Shown here: positions 57,589-64,000 of the stretch, in pieces
How the letters are laid out: each line of letters starts with the position of its first letter
Numbering within the stretch: position 1 is the first letter of the stretch
Origin: Sandaracinaceae bacterium
GTDB lineage: Bacteria > Myxococcota_A > Polyangia > Polyangiales > Sandaracinaceae
Direction: 5' to 3'
Assembly (NCBI GenBank): GCA_040218145.1
Contig: JAVJQK010000053.1
Location: 1-64,000, forward strand
DNA: 64,000 nucleotides
Notes under the pieces: generated by a model
Told to the model about the DNA's origin: nothing
Databases searched by the model: none
Seen by the model: only the letters and a program-made list of their open reading frames with translations
Made by a program: the position numbers and the translations under genes

Positions 57589-58680
57589 ATGCTCCGGACC
57601 TGGCGAGGCATCGGCCTGGGCGCCACGGCGTCCTTCGCGTTCGCGTACGGCGTCGCGTTCTACACGCCGACCCAGGTCGGCACCGGCGCGTCGCGCTTGA
57701 CCGATCGGTGGATGGACACGCTCCACGAGGAGGCCCGGCACGGCGACTGGATCGTCGTGCGCGGCACCCACATCGGCGACCAGGTCGTCGCGGGGGGCAG
57801 CATGGCGGAGCTGACCCACGCCGCCCTCTACGACCGCGAGCGCGACGAGGTCATCGAGGCGGTGGGCAGCGGCGTGCACGCGAGCCCGGCGCGCGAGCTG
57901 CTCGCGCAGGCGTACCGCTTCCTCATCGTGCGGCCGCGCAGCTGGGACGCCGAGCGAGGCGCCGCCGCCGTCGAGCGCGCCCGCTCACGCATCGGCTACG
58001 ACTACGACTTCCTCGGCACGATCGGTCTCCAGTCCGACCGGCGCTTTTACTGCACGGAGCTCTGCGTCGACGCCTACCGCGCCCGCGAGCGGGGCTGGAT
58101 GCCGCGCGGGGTCATTCACCCCGAGCACATGACGCGCTTCGGCCAGCTCGTGCACGACTCGGGGCCGCGCCCGCGCACCGACGCGGTGGGCCAGGTCGAC
58201 GCGACCCTGCGCGCGCGCTTCGCCGCGGTGATGGCGCAGGCCCAGGGCGTCGACTACGCGGCCTCCGTCGCGCCGGGGCTGCTCCGCGGCGGCGCCCCGG
58301 ACGCGCGCGGCATCGAGTGGCTCGCCGAGCAGGGCGTGCGCACCGTCGTGAACCTGCGGCACTTCCACGGGCGCACCGAAGGCGATCGCGTCCGCGCGGC
58401 CGGCATGCGCTACGAGTGGATCCCGCTCGAGTCCACCGACGCGCCCACCGCCGCGCAGGTGGATCGGTTCATGGCCATCGTCACCGACCCGGAGGCGCAG
58501 CCCGTCTACGTGCACTGCCTGCACGGCGTCGATCGGACCGGCGCGATGATCGCGCTCTACCGCATGCGCGTCGACGGCTGGTCGAACAGCGACGCCCTCG
58601 CCGAGATGGAGCACTTCGGCGCGCACGATCTCCTCCACGACCTGCGCCACTTCGTCAGCGCCTACGTGCCCTCTCGGTGA
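57589..58680 (+). CDS. fusion of YiiX-type papain-like peptidase and tyrosine phosphatase
   Basis: 363 residues. An N-terminal helix (GLGATASFAFAYGVAFY) precedes a permuted papain-fold (YiiX/NlpC-P60-like) domain: GDWIVVRG, His77 in LTHAALYD and Cys155 in RRFYCTELCVDAYR. After a linker (about 190-225) comes a dual-specificity phosphatase: VAPGLLRGGAPDARGIEWLAEQGVRTVVNLR, Asp in ESTDAP and the P-loop HCLHGVDRTG (C310, R316). The two enzymes are joined in one chain of one frame. Substrates unknown; the helix suggests membrane anchoring. Confidence 0.85.
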   Translation: MLRTWRGIGLGATASFAFAYGVAFYTPTQVGTGASRLTDRWMDTLHEEARHGDWIVVRGTHIGDQVVAGGSMAELTHAALYDRERDEVIEAVGSGVHASPARELLAQAYRFLIVRPRSWDAERGAAAVERARSRIGYDYDFLGTIGLQSDRRFYCTELCVDAYRARERGWMPRGVIHPEHMTRFGQLVHDSGPRPRTDAVGQVDATLRARFAAVMAQAQGVDYAASVAPGLLRGGAPDARGIEWLAEQGVRTVVNLRHFHGRTEGDRVRAAGMRYEWIPLESTDAPTAAQVDRFMAIVTDPEAQPVYVHCLHGVDRTGAMIALYRMRVDGWSNSDALAEMEHFGAHDLLHDLRHFVSAYVPSR

Positions 58681-58686
58681 AGAGGG

Positions 58687-59061
58687 TCACGCCGCCGCGG
58701 ACGGCCCGGCGGCGGGGGGCGCCTGCGCGGCCTTCTTCTTCTTCGTCATGCGGGACGCGATCACGTTGGCGACGATCAGCGTCACGCCAGCCGCCCCCAT
58801 GGGGAACATCACCAGGAAGACCTTGATGAAGAAGTCCGTGTCGCCGGTGCGGGTGGTGACGTTCCGCGCGCCGTACTGGTAGCTGTGGATCTCGTCACCG
58901 CTGCAGAAGGTCTCGCGGTGCGTGTACCCGCCGTATCCATAGGGGTCGGTGTCGGAGATACTGCAAGGGTTGATCGGCGCGAACCAGTAGAGCGCGCCCG
59001 AGAAACACGCCGCGAGGAAGAAGGCGAGCCCGCCCGCTCCGAAGATCATCACGTTCTTCAT
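58687..59061 (-). CDS. small two-helix membrane protein
   Basis: 124 residues. First helix VMIFGAGGLAFFLAACFSGALYWF; then a Tyr/Gly-rich loop with two Cys (NPCSISDTDPYGYGGYTHRETFC); second helix FFIKVFLVMFPMGAAGVTLIVANVI followed by KKKK and an Ala/Pro tail. Loop topology suggests the Cys pair is outside. It is divergent from the gene at 59199. Function unknown. Confidence 0.68.
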   Translation of the reverse strand: MKNVMIFGAGGLAFFLAACFSGALYWFAPINPCSISDTDPYGYGGYTHRETFCSGDEIHSYQYGARNVTTRTGDTDFFIKVFLVMFPMGAAGVTLIVANVIASRMTKKKKAAQAPPAAGPSAAA

Positions 59062-59198
59062 GAGGCCCTTTCGATGAGTGGCCCGGTGTACGGATCACGG
59101 GGTCCGAAATTCCCGCGCAACCGCCGCGAGGTCGGCCCGAGACGGGAGCCACGCGCGCACTCTCGCGCGCCTCTCGACGAAGAAGAAAGCCAGTCGTG

Positions 59199-59885
59199 AT
59201 GAAGAACAAACCGCTCATCTTCGGCCTCGTGGCCTCCGCGCTCGTCTTCGGCCTCACCTGCTGCGTGGGCATCTTCAGCTTCGCCTTCCAACACCACGTC
59301 GAGAACGCCGGAGGGGGCGCCAGCGTCGGCGACGCCTGCGACCGGGCGACCGACTGTGACGTCACCGCTGGCCAGAGCTGCATGCACGACGACGCGGGCG
59401 GCTTCTGCACCACGCGCTGCCAGACGAGCGACGTCTGCGCGCCCGGGTGGGTCTGCGAAGGCAGCACGATCACCCGCAACGGGCAGGATCGCTCCGGCGG
59501 CAGCCTCTGCATGCGCCCCGAGCCCGGCCGCGAGGCGCTCCAGACCGGCCGCGCGCGCGTGACCCAGCTGACGGGGAGCGTCCCGGGGGTCGGCGTCGGC
59601 ACGCTGTGCAGCTACCGACAGATCGCGGTGCCCACCGACGGCCCCCTGAATTCCCGCTGGGAGGTCTCCTGCGGCACCACCTACCTCTACGGGGGCGGAA
59701 CCGTGGGCTACAACCCGCGCTCCGACCCGAGCTGGCCGCCGGGCGTGCTCGCGGACGACACCGGCACCACGGGCGAAGACGGCGACGCCGCGCTGCACGT
59801 CGAGGGCGGTCAGATCGTCGTGCGCGACGATGACCGGGGGCACCACCGCGCCTTCGAGGCCACGCTCCAGCTCGAGTCGCCGTAG
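59199..59885 (+). CDS. membrane-anchored or exported Cys-containing protein
   Basis: 228 residues from the ATG at 59199 (a GTG one codon earlier at 59196 is also possible). One N-terminal helix (LIFGLVASALVFGLTCCVGIFSFAF) then an external part with about 10 Cys (CDRATDCDVTAGQSCMHDDAGGFCTTRC), followed by a beta-type region (CSYRQIAVPTDGPL, EVSCGTTYLYGGG). Paired with the divergent small membrane protein gene at 58687-59061; the pair may act together. Confidence 0.7.
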   Translation: MKNKPLIFGLVASALVFGLTCCVGIFSFAFQHHVENAGGGASVGDACDRATDCDVTAGQSCMHDDAGGFCTTRCQTSDVCAPGWVCEGSTITRNGQDRSGGSLCMRPEPGREALQTGRARVTQLTGSVPGVGVGTLCSYRQIAVPTDGPLNSRWEVSCGTTYLYGGGTVGYNPRSDPSWPPGVLADDTGTTGEDGDAALHVEGGQIVVRDDDRGHHRAFEATLQLESP

Positions 59886-59906
59886 CGGGCGGCCGAGAGC
59901 TGCCTG

Positions 59907-60674
59907 CTACCCGACCTCCTGCATCTTGCGGATCTGCTTCAGCAGCACGCTCTTGGGCGTGATCGGGATCGACTTCATCAGCATGCGCTGGCCCAGGGTC
60001 ACGCCGGCGAGCACGTCGAGCTTGCCGGCCATCATTCCGTCGTAGCCCGCCTGGGCCACCTCGCGGGCGCCGAAGGTGTTCTCGAAGAGCGACGTCTCGT
60101 CCATGCCCGACGTCTCCGCGAAGCCCGTGTCGGTCGCGCCGGGGAGGAGCGCGGTGACCGTCACGTCCGTCTCGTGCAGCTCCTCCGCGATCGCGTTGCT
60201 GAACGACGTCACGTACGCCTTCGTCGCGTAGTACACGGCCTGCAGCGGGCCGGCCATCAGCGACGCGGTCGAGGAGACGTTGAGGATGCGCCCTTGGTTG
60301 CGCGCCACGAAGTCGGGCAAGAACAGGCGCGTCAGCGCGGTCAGCGCGACCACGTTCACCTGGATCATGTCGCGGTCGAGCTGCCAGTCCCGCTCGTGGA
60401 ACTTGCCCCGGCCTCCGAACCCCGCGTTGTTGATCAGGAGGTCGACCTCGATCCCGGCCTCCTTCACCGCGTCGTAGATCGCCTGCGGCGCGCCCTCCTC
60501 CGCGAGGTCGGCTCCGATGACGGTCACCGACACGTCCAGCTCGCTGGCCAGCGCGTTCAGCTTGTCGACGCTGCGCGCGACGACCACGAGGTCGCCCCCG
60601 CGCTCGGCGTGGATCCGCGCGAGCTCCCGACCGATCCCGCTGCTCGCGCCCGTGATGAGGGCTGTCTGTCCCAT
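59907..60674 (-). CDS. short-chain dehydrogenase/reductase
   Basis: 255 residues. Cofactor motif TGASSGIG at the N-terminus, LLINNAG in strand 4, catalytic Ser (NVSSTASLM) and YYATK (Y-x-x-x-K). The acidic/basic residues of the cofactor loop (VVVARSVDKL) favour NADP(H). The closest style is the DltE/YqjQ group of short-chain oxidoreductases. Substrate unknown. Single gene. Confidence 0.92.
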   Translation of the reverse strand: MGQTALITGASSGIGRELARIHAERGGDLVVVARSVDKLNALASELDVSVTVIGADLAEEGAPQAIYDAVKEAGIEVDLLINNAGFGGRGKFHERDWQLDRDMIQVNVVALTALTRLFLPDFVARNQGRILNVSSTASLMAGPLQAVYYATKAYVTSFSNAIAEELHETDVTVTALLPGATDTGFAETSGMDETSLFENTFGAREVAQAGYDGMMAGKLDVLAGVTLGQRMLMKSIPITPKSVLLKQIRKMQEVG

Positions 60675-60835
60675 GCGCTCTCTCCTCGTTGGGGCACCGC
60701 TCGGTACCCGACGTACGCACCATCATGCGAGGCGCGCGCCGGCACGGCACCCTCGGAACGCGTCAACGGGCTAGCGCATCGCGCCACCCTTTGCGCCACC
60801 CTTCGCGCTACCGTCGGCGCCCCAGGAGGTGACCG

Positions 60836-61834
60836 GTGTCCGATCGTCAGGTGATCCGAGGCTGCTACGCGTTTCCCGCCGGCGCGCTCGAGGAGGCGCT
60901 CGACCGCGTCGCCGACGACACCGACGAGCTGGTGATGGACCTCCTGCGCGGCGCGCGCGTCGGCGACGACCTGCTCGTCCTGTCCGAGGACAGCTTCTTC
61001 CCCGCGTCGCTCTGGCACCACTGGACCGGCGCCGTCGCCGAGCTCTCGGCCGTCGCCCACGCCGGGCTCGTCGCCTGCGTCTACCAGGGCGACGGCGACG
61101 AGATCGAGGTCTTCGAGGCGTCGGGAGAGAAGCCGGCCGCGCTCCTGGCCGCGCGGAGCGCGCCCGACTGGTTCGCGCTCGGCGAGAGCCCGCTGCGCTT
61201 CGACGTCGAGGGCGAAGACCACACGATCGAGCTCAGGCCCACCCAGCTCGCGCCGAACGTCCAAGCCCTGCGCCTCGACCGCTCCGACGAGTTCTTCCCC
61301 GACTTCGACGCCCCGCTCGGCGTGGCCTACTTCGCCTCCGACGGCGCCCGCCTCTACGCCGTCGACGCGTGGCGCGACGATCAGCTGAGCGCGCTCGACC
61401 TGAGCGCCCCGAGCCCCGCCCTGACCCTCGCGGTCGACGCCGACGCGTCCGCCCCCCGCCTCGTGCATCACCCCGGGAGCGAGGGCTGCCAGGTCTGGCG
61501 CGTCGAGGGGCGCGAGGACGTCGAGACCCCCGCCGGCGCCTTCCCCGGCTGCCTGAGAGTCGGCGTCACCGAGCACTTCGTGCCCACCGACGTGGGCGAC
61601 TACCAGGACGGCGCGCCGCCGCCCGAGCCGAGGCGCCGGACCCTCTTCTTCGCCCCGGACCGCGGCCTCGTCCGCGCCGTGCTCCCGAGCGGCGAGCTCG
61701 CCCTGGCCGCGCCCGAAGCCCTGGCCGCGCCCGCCGCGCGCGCCGACTCCGAGCCGCGCCCCGCCCTCGTGTTCGCGATCTTGATCGCGCTCGTCGTGGT
61801 CGGCTTCGTCGTGTGGCTGCTCGGCCTGCGGTGA
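60836..61834 (+). CDS. protein of unknown function with C-terminal membrane helix
   Basis: 332 residues; GTG start with an excellent ribosome site (AGGAGGTGA) 3 bases upstream. The chain is rich in Asp, Glu and Ala. A beta-type segment (CQVWRVEGREDVETPAGAFPGCLRVGVTEHF, LFFAPDRGLVRAVLPSGE) resembles the DUF3108-like or lipocalin-like strands seen in exported proteins, but here no signal peptide exists. It ends with one membrane helix (ALVFAILIALVVVGFVVWLLGL). Probably cytoplasmic and tail-anchored. Confidence 0.7.
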   Translation: MSDRQVIRGCYAFPAGALEEALDRVADDTDELVMDLLRGARVGDDLLVLSEDSFFPASLWHHWTGAVAELSAVAHAGLVACVYQGDGDEIEVFEASGEKPAALLAARSAPDWFALGESPLRFDVEGEDHTIELRPTQLAPNVQALRLDRSDEFFPDFDAPLGVAYFASDGARLYAVDAWRDDQLSALDLSAPSPALTLAVDADASAPRLVHHPGSEGCQVWRVEGREDVETPAGAFPGCLRVGVTEHFVPTDVGDYQDGAPPPEPRRRTLFFAPDRGLVRAVLPSGELALAAPEALAAPAARADSEPRPALVFAILIALVVVGFVVWLLGLR

Positions 61835-61838
61835 GCCG

Positions 61839-62195
61839 TCAGTCGAACTCGAACGGGGCCTCTTCGACGAGCTCCCCGAGCTTCGCGTGGTCGTGGAACG
61901 CCTGGTGGAGCAGGGTCGCGAGCTTCTTCAGCGCCGCGAGGTCGGTGGACGAGGCCACGAACGTGCCCGCCTCGGGATCCAGCTCCACCTTCTCCTCGAT
62001 CTCCGGCGCGTAGACCCGCATGGCCTGCAGCGCGACGTCCGCCCAGCCGTAGCCGTTGCCGTAGCGGCCGTGCTCGTCGAACACGCTCATCAGGTCGACC
62101 ATTTGATTGTCGGAGAGCATCAGGCAGTACTTGCCCGGCGCGTGTTCGTACTCGTACAGGTCGAGGGGGGCGTAGGACGTGTCGTCGCGAAACAT
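61839..62195 (-). CDS. Imm51-like immunity protein (orphan)
   Basis: 118 residues from the ATG at 62195 (MFRDDTSYAPLDLYEYEHAPGKYCL). The core FDEHGRYGNGYGWADVALQAMRVYAPEIEEKVELDPEAGTFVASSTDLAALKKLATLL follows the Imm51 pattern (E-GGYxGNGYdW...PELxxkixfDsEAGmFcaxS). Imm51 proteins neutralise contact-dependent or polymorphic toxins. No toxin gene lies next to it in the window. The frame extends to 62231 but the extension is not conserved-looking. Confidence 0.65.
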   Translation of the reverse strand: MFRDDTSYAPLDLYEYEHAPGKYCLMLSDNQMVDLMSVFDEHGRYGNGYGWADVALQAMRVYAPEIEEKVELDPEAGTFVASSTDLAALKKLATLLHQAFHDHAKLGELVEEAPFEFD

Positions 62196-62257
62196 GGCCG
62201 GAGTCTGGGGGGATCTGCGCGCGCGGAGCAAGAACCTGCCTCGCGCCTCCCGGGCGC

Positions 62258-62779
62258 TCAGCCGCCCTCGCGGTCCACGATCAGCACCGTGCGTCGGTCC
62301 ATGGCGGCGCGCTCCCCGGACGCCTCCATCACCTCGATCTGGAGCTCCAGGGTCTGGTCCCGGACCGCGTCCGGCGACGCGTCGTCGAGCACCAGGAAGT
62401 CGCCGACCCGCACCCAGGCGACGCCCTCGCGGGCCAGCCGGGCCGCCGACAGGACGTACGAGGCCGGGTTGCCCACGACCTCACCCGTCTCGGCGTGGCG
62501 GGCCGAGTAGACGAGGCTGGCCCCGTCGACCTGGAGGGCCGTGATGCGCGCCGTCAAGAACACGTGGAACCCGCCCTGCGGTCCACGGACCAGCTCGAGC
62601 TCCGCGCCGTCCTCCGGGATGGGCCGGAAGGCGCTCGTCCCGGTCCCCAGCTCGACGCTCGCCGGCAGGGGCACGCCCGCCTCGTCGAGCGGCACGTCGG
62701 GGTCGTCGGTGCACGCGACGCACAGCGTCAGCGCTCCGAGCATGAGGATGACGAGCGTCCGGCCCACCCGGCTCATCAT
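62258..62779 (-). CDS. lipoprotein of unknown function
   Basis: 173 residues from the ATG at 62779 (MMSRVGRTLVILMLGALTLCVACTDD). Lipobox CVAC. The mature domain is beta-rich (GGFHVFLTARITALQVDGASLVYSARHAETGEVV, DQTLELQIEVMEASGE). No family recognised. Divergent from the Kelch lipoprotein gene at 62870, so the two may share a regulatory region of about 90 bases. Confidence 0.72.
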   Translation of the reverse strand: MMSRVGRTLVILMLGALTLCVACTDDPDVPLDEAGVPLPASVELGTGTSAFRPIPEDGAELELVRGPQGGFHVFLTARITALQVDGASLVYSARHAETGEVVGNPASYVLSAARLAREGVAWVRVGDFLVLDDASPDAVRDQTLELQIEVMEASGERAAMDRRTVLIVDREGG

Positions 62780-62869
62780 GACGCGCCCTCGCGCCAACGC
62801 GAAGCGGCGTCCGTGGCTGCGCGCACGGGCCGCGTGGACGCCCCTGGCCGACCATGGTATCGAACGCGA

Positions 62870-64000
62870 ATGGGTCTCACTAGCACGCTTCGCACCATCT
62901 CGCTATTCGCCTGCGTCTTCGCACTCTTCGCGTGCGACTCGGCCTCCGGGCCCGACGGCGGCGTCGGAGACGGAGCGGTCCCGACCCAGGACGGCGAGGC
63001 CCCCACGGACAGCGGCGCCGTGGACTGCAGCGGGCGCCCCGCGGACGCGCCCGTCACCCGCAGCGAGGTCGGCATGGTGCACGACGCGGCCCGCGACCGG
63101 CTCATCATCTACGGCGGCAACACCGCGGCCTCGGAGCGCTGCGGCGTCCCGCCGAGCGAGATCGTGGCCGAGATGTGGGCCTTCCACTTCGACTGCGGCA
63201 GCTGGGAGCAGCTCACGCCCGCGGGCGGGCCCGGGGCGCTCGCCCGGCACGCGGTCGTGGCCGACACCGCGAACGACCGCATGCTGGTCTTCGGCGGCCG
63301 CGCGAGCAGCTCTTCGTACTCGAACGCGCTCTGGGCCTTCGATCTCACGACCGACACCTGGAGCGAGCTGGCCACCTCCGGCACGGCGCCTCCGCCCGTG
63401 GCCGAGGCGACGGCCAACCTCGACGTGGAGCGCAACCGCCTGCTCGTCTTCGGCGGCGACCCCGGCGGCTTCACCGGCTCGGACGGGCTCTACGCGCTCG
63501 ACCTCGAGGCGATGGCCTGGAGCCGGATCGACGCGGCCGACGCCCCGAGCCCGCGCCTCTACCACGCGAGCGCGATCGTGGGCGACGAGCTGCTGATCTT
63601 CGGCGGCGCGGCCGGGTTCAACCCGCCCTACCTGAACGACGTCCACGCCTTCGACCTCACCAGCGAAACCTGGCGCGCCGTCACCACCACTGGCACGGGG
63701 CCCAACCCGCGCTTCGGGGCCGAGCTCGTGCCCGACGAAGACAGCGGCCGCGTGCTCGTCATGTTCGGCCACGACGACACCAACCTCGGCAACCGCAACG
63801 ACATGTACGCGCTCGATCTCGCGACGAGCACCTGGAGCAACCTCCACGAGGGGGACACCTTCAACAACCCGCCCACGGGCATGTGCGAGTTCCCGGCCGA
63901 CTTCACCACCCTCGAGGAGGGCTCGCCCGAGCGCCGCTACTCCATCGGGCTCGCCGTCAGCGCAGACGGCCAGGCCTTCATCTTCGGCGGCAAGGCCGAC
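62870..64000 (+). CDS. Kelch-repeat lipoprotein (3' end outside window)
   Basis: 377 codons from the ATG at 62870 to the window edge, open throughout. Lipoprotein signal (ISLFACVFALFACDSA), linker DGGVGDGAVPTQDG, then Kelch-type repeats with GG doublets: DRLIIYGGNTA, MWAFHFDCGSWEQL, DRMLVFGGRAS, LWAFDLTTDTWSEL, RLLVFGGDPGG, ELLIFGGAAGF, VHAFDLTSETWRAV and MYALDLATSTWSNL. These form a beta-propeller, probably a surface binding platform. Completeness cannot be judged. Confidence 0.85.
   Translation, partial: MGLTSTLRTISLFACVFALFACDSASGPDGGVGDGAVPTQDGEAPTDSGAVDCSGRPADAPVTRSEVGMVHDAARDRLIIYGGNTAASERCGVPPSEIVAEMWAFHFDCGSWEQLTPAGGPGALARHAVVADTANDRMLVFGGRASSSSYSNALWAFDLTTDTWSELATSGTAPPPVAEATANLDVERNRLLVFGGDPGGFTGSDGLYALDLEAMAWSRIDAADAPSPRLYHASAIVGDELLIFGGAAGFNPPYLNDVHAFDLTSETWRAVTTTGTGPNPRFGAELVPDEDSGRVLVMFGHDDTNLGNRNDMYALDLATSTWSNLHEGDTFNNPPTGMCEFPADFTTLEEGSPERRYSIGLAVSADGQAFIFGGKAD

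Overview
The window comes from a very GC-rich (about 70% or more) bacterial chromosome with the hallmarks of a myxobacterium, most likely order Polyangiales (Sandaracinaceae-like). The signs are many lipoproteins whose signal peptide is followed by an Asp-Ala-Gly-rich linker and Cys-rich domains, four proteins ending in a Gly-Cys / membrane helix / Arg-cluster tail like the MYXO-CTERM sorting signal, DUF4215 and MopE-type repeats, two Hanks-type kinases with the HRDVSPxN loop common in myxobacteria, and frequent GTG starts with 4-bp gene overlaps. The taxonomic call is an inference from style, not from a marker gene.

Layout. 1-140: the right end of an IS3-family element. 150-480: an 18-bp tandem array, a 37-bp hairpin core and a strong intrinsic terminator that reads on the minus strand. 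480-2640: about 2.2 kb with no credible protein gene but dense inverted repeats; the minus-strand reading ends at that terminator, so a long structured RNA is proposed. 2645-2760: an AT-rich patch followed by five co-oriented DnaA-box-like 9-mers, an oriC-like arrangement. 2976-15115: a BNR-repeat exported protein, a small sorted protein, cbpM/cbpA, a class II photolyase, a multi-domain signalling protein with a Ser/Thr kinase next to it, a MATE transporter, a second copy of the 37-bp core with a 26/27-bp tandem array, a Cys-rich lipoprotein and a second kinase. 15337-24890 (minus): PBP1C overlapping a giant alpha-2-macroglobulin-like protein that lacks the thioester motif, a probable outer-membrane protein and a cyclophilin lipoprotein. 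24963-30383: a TPR / Mpg-like / coiled-coil operon, two alpha/beta hydrolases and a Tat-exported DUF839 (PhoX-type) protein.

30673-41164: a RibD/DHFR-like reductase behind a nested hairpin, a four-gene overlapping operon (Cys-rich lipoprotein, ECF sigma, membrane anti-sigma candidate, repeat-rich surface protein), an RRM protein, a fatty-acid desaturase, several lipoproteins (one frameshifted), a MYG1-like phosphoesterase and a decayed segmental duplication. 41212-51893: a signal-peptidase-like protein without its nucleophilic serine, a DUF2007 membrane protein, a DEAD-box helicase, lipoproteins, a Rieske/ThDP-enzyme fusion, a GrpB-like nucleotidyltransferase and a receiver-like protein. 51976-64000: a 99-bp-period DUF4215 protein, a large FG-GAP protein, a papain-like/tyrosine-phosphatase fusion, an SDR, an Imm51-like protein and a truncated Kelch lipoprotein.

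The gene content is dominated by cell envelope and signalling functions (exported lipoproteins, peptidoglycan synthesis, kinases, ECF sigma). No phage, plasmid, CRISPR, tRNA or rRNA gene was found. The most unusual parts are the oriC-like cluster with the adjacent possible large RNA, the duplicated composite repeat element, the Rieske-ThDP fusion, the papain-like/phosphatase fusion and the two enzyme relatives that have lost key catalytic residues.
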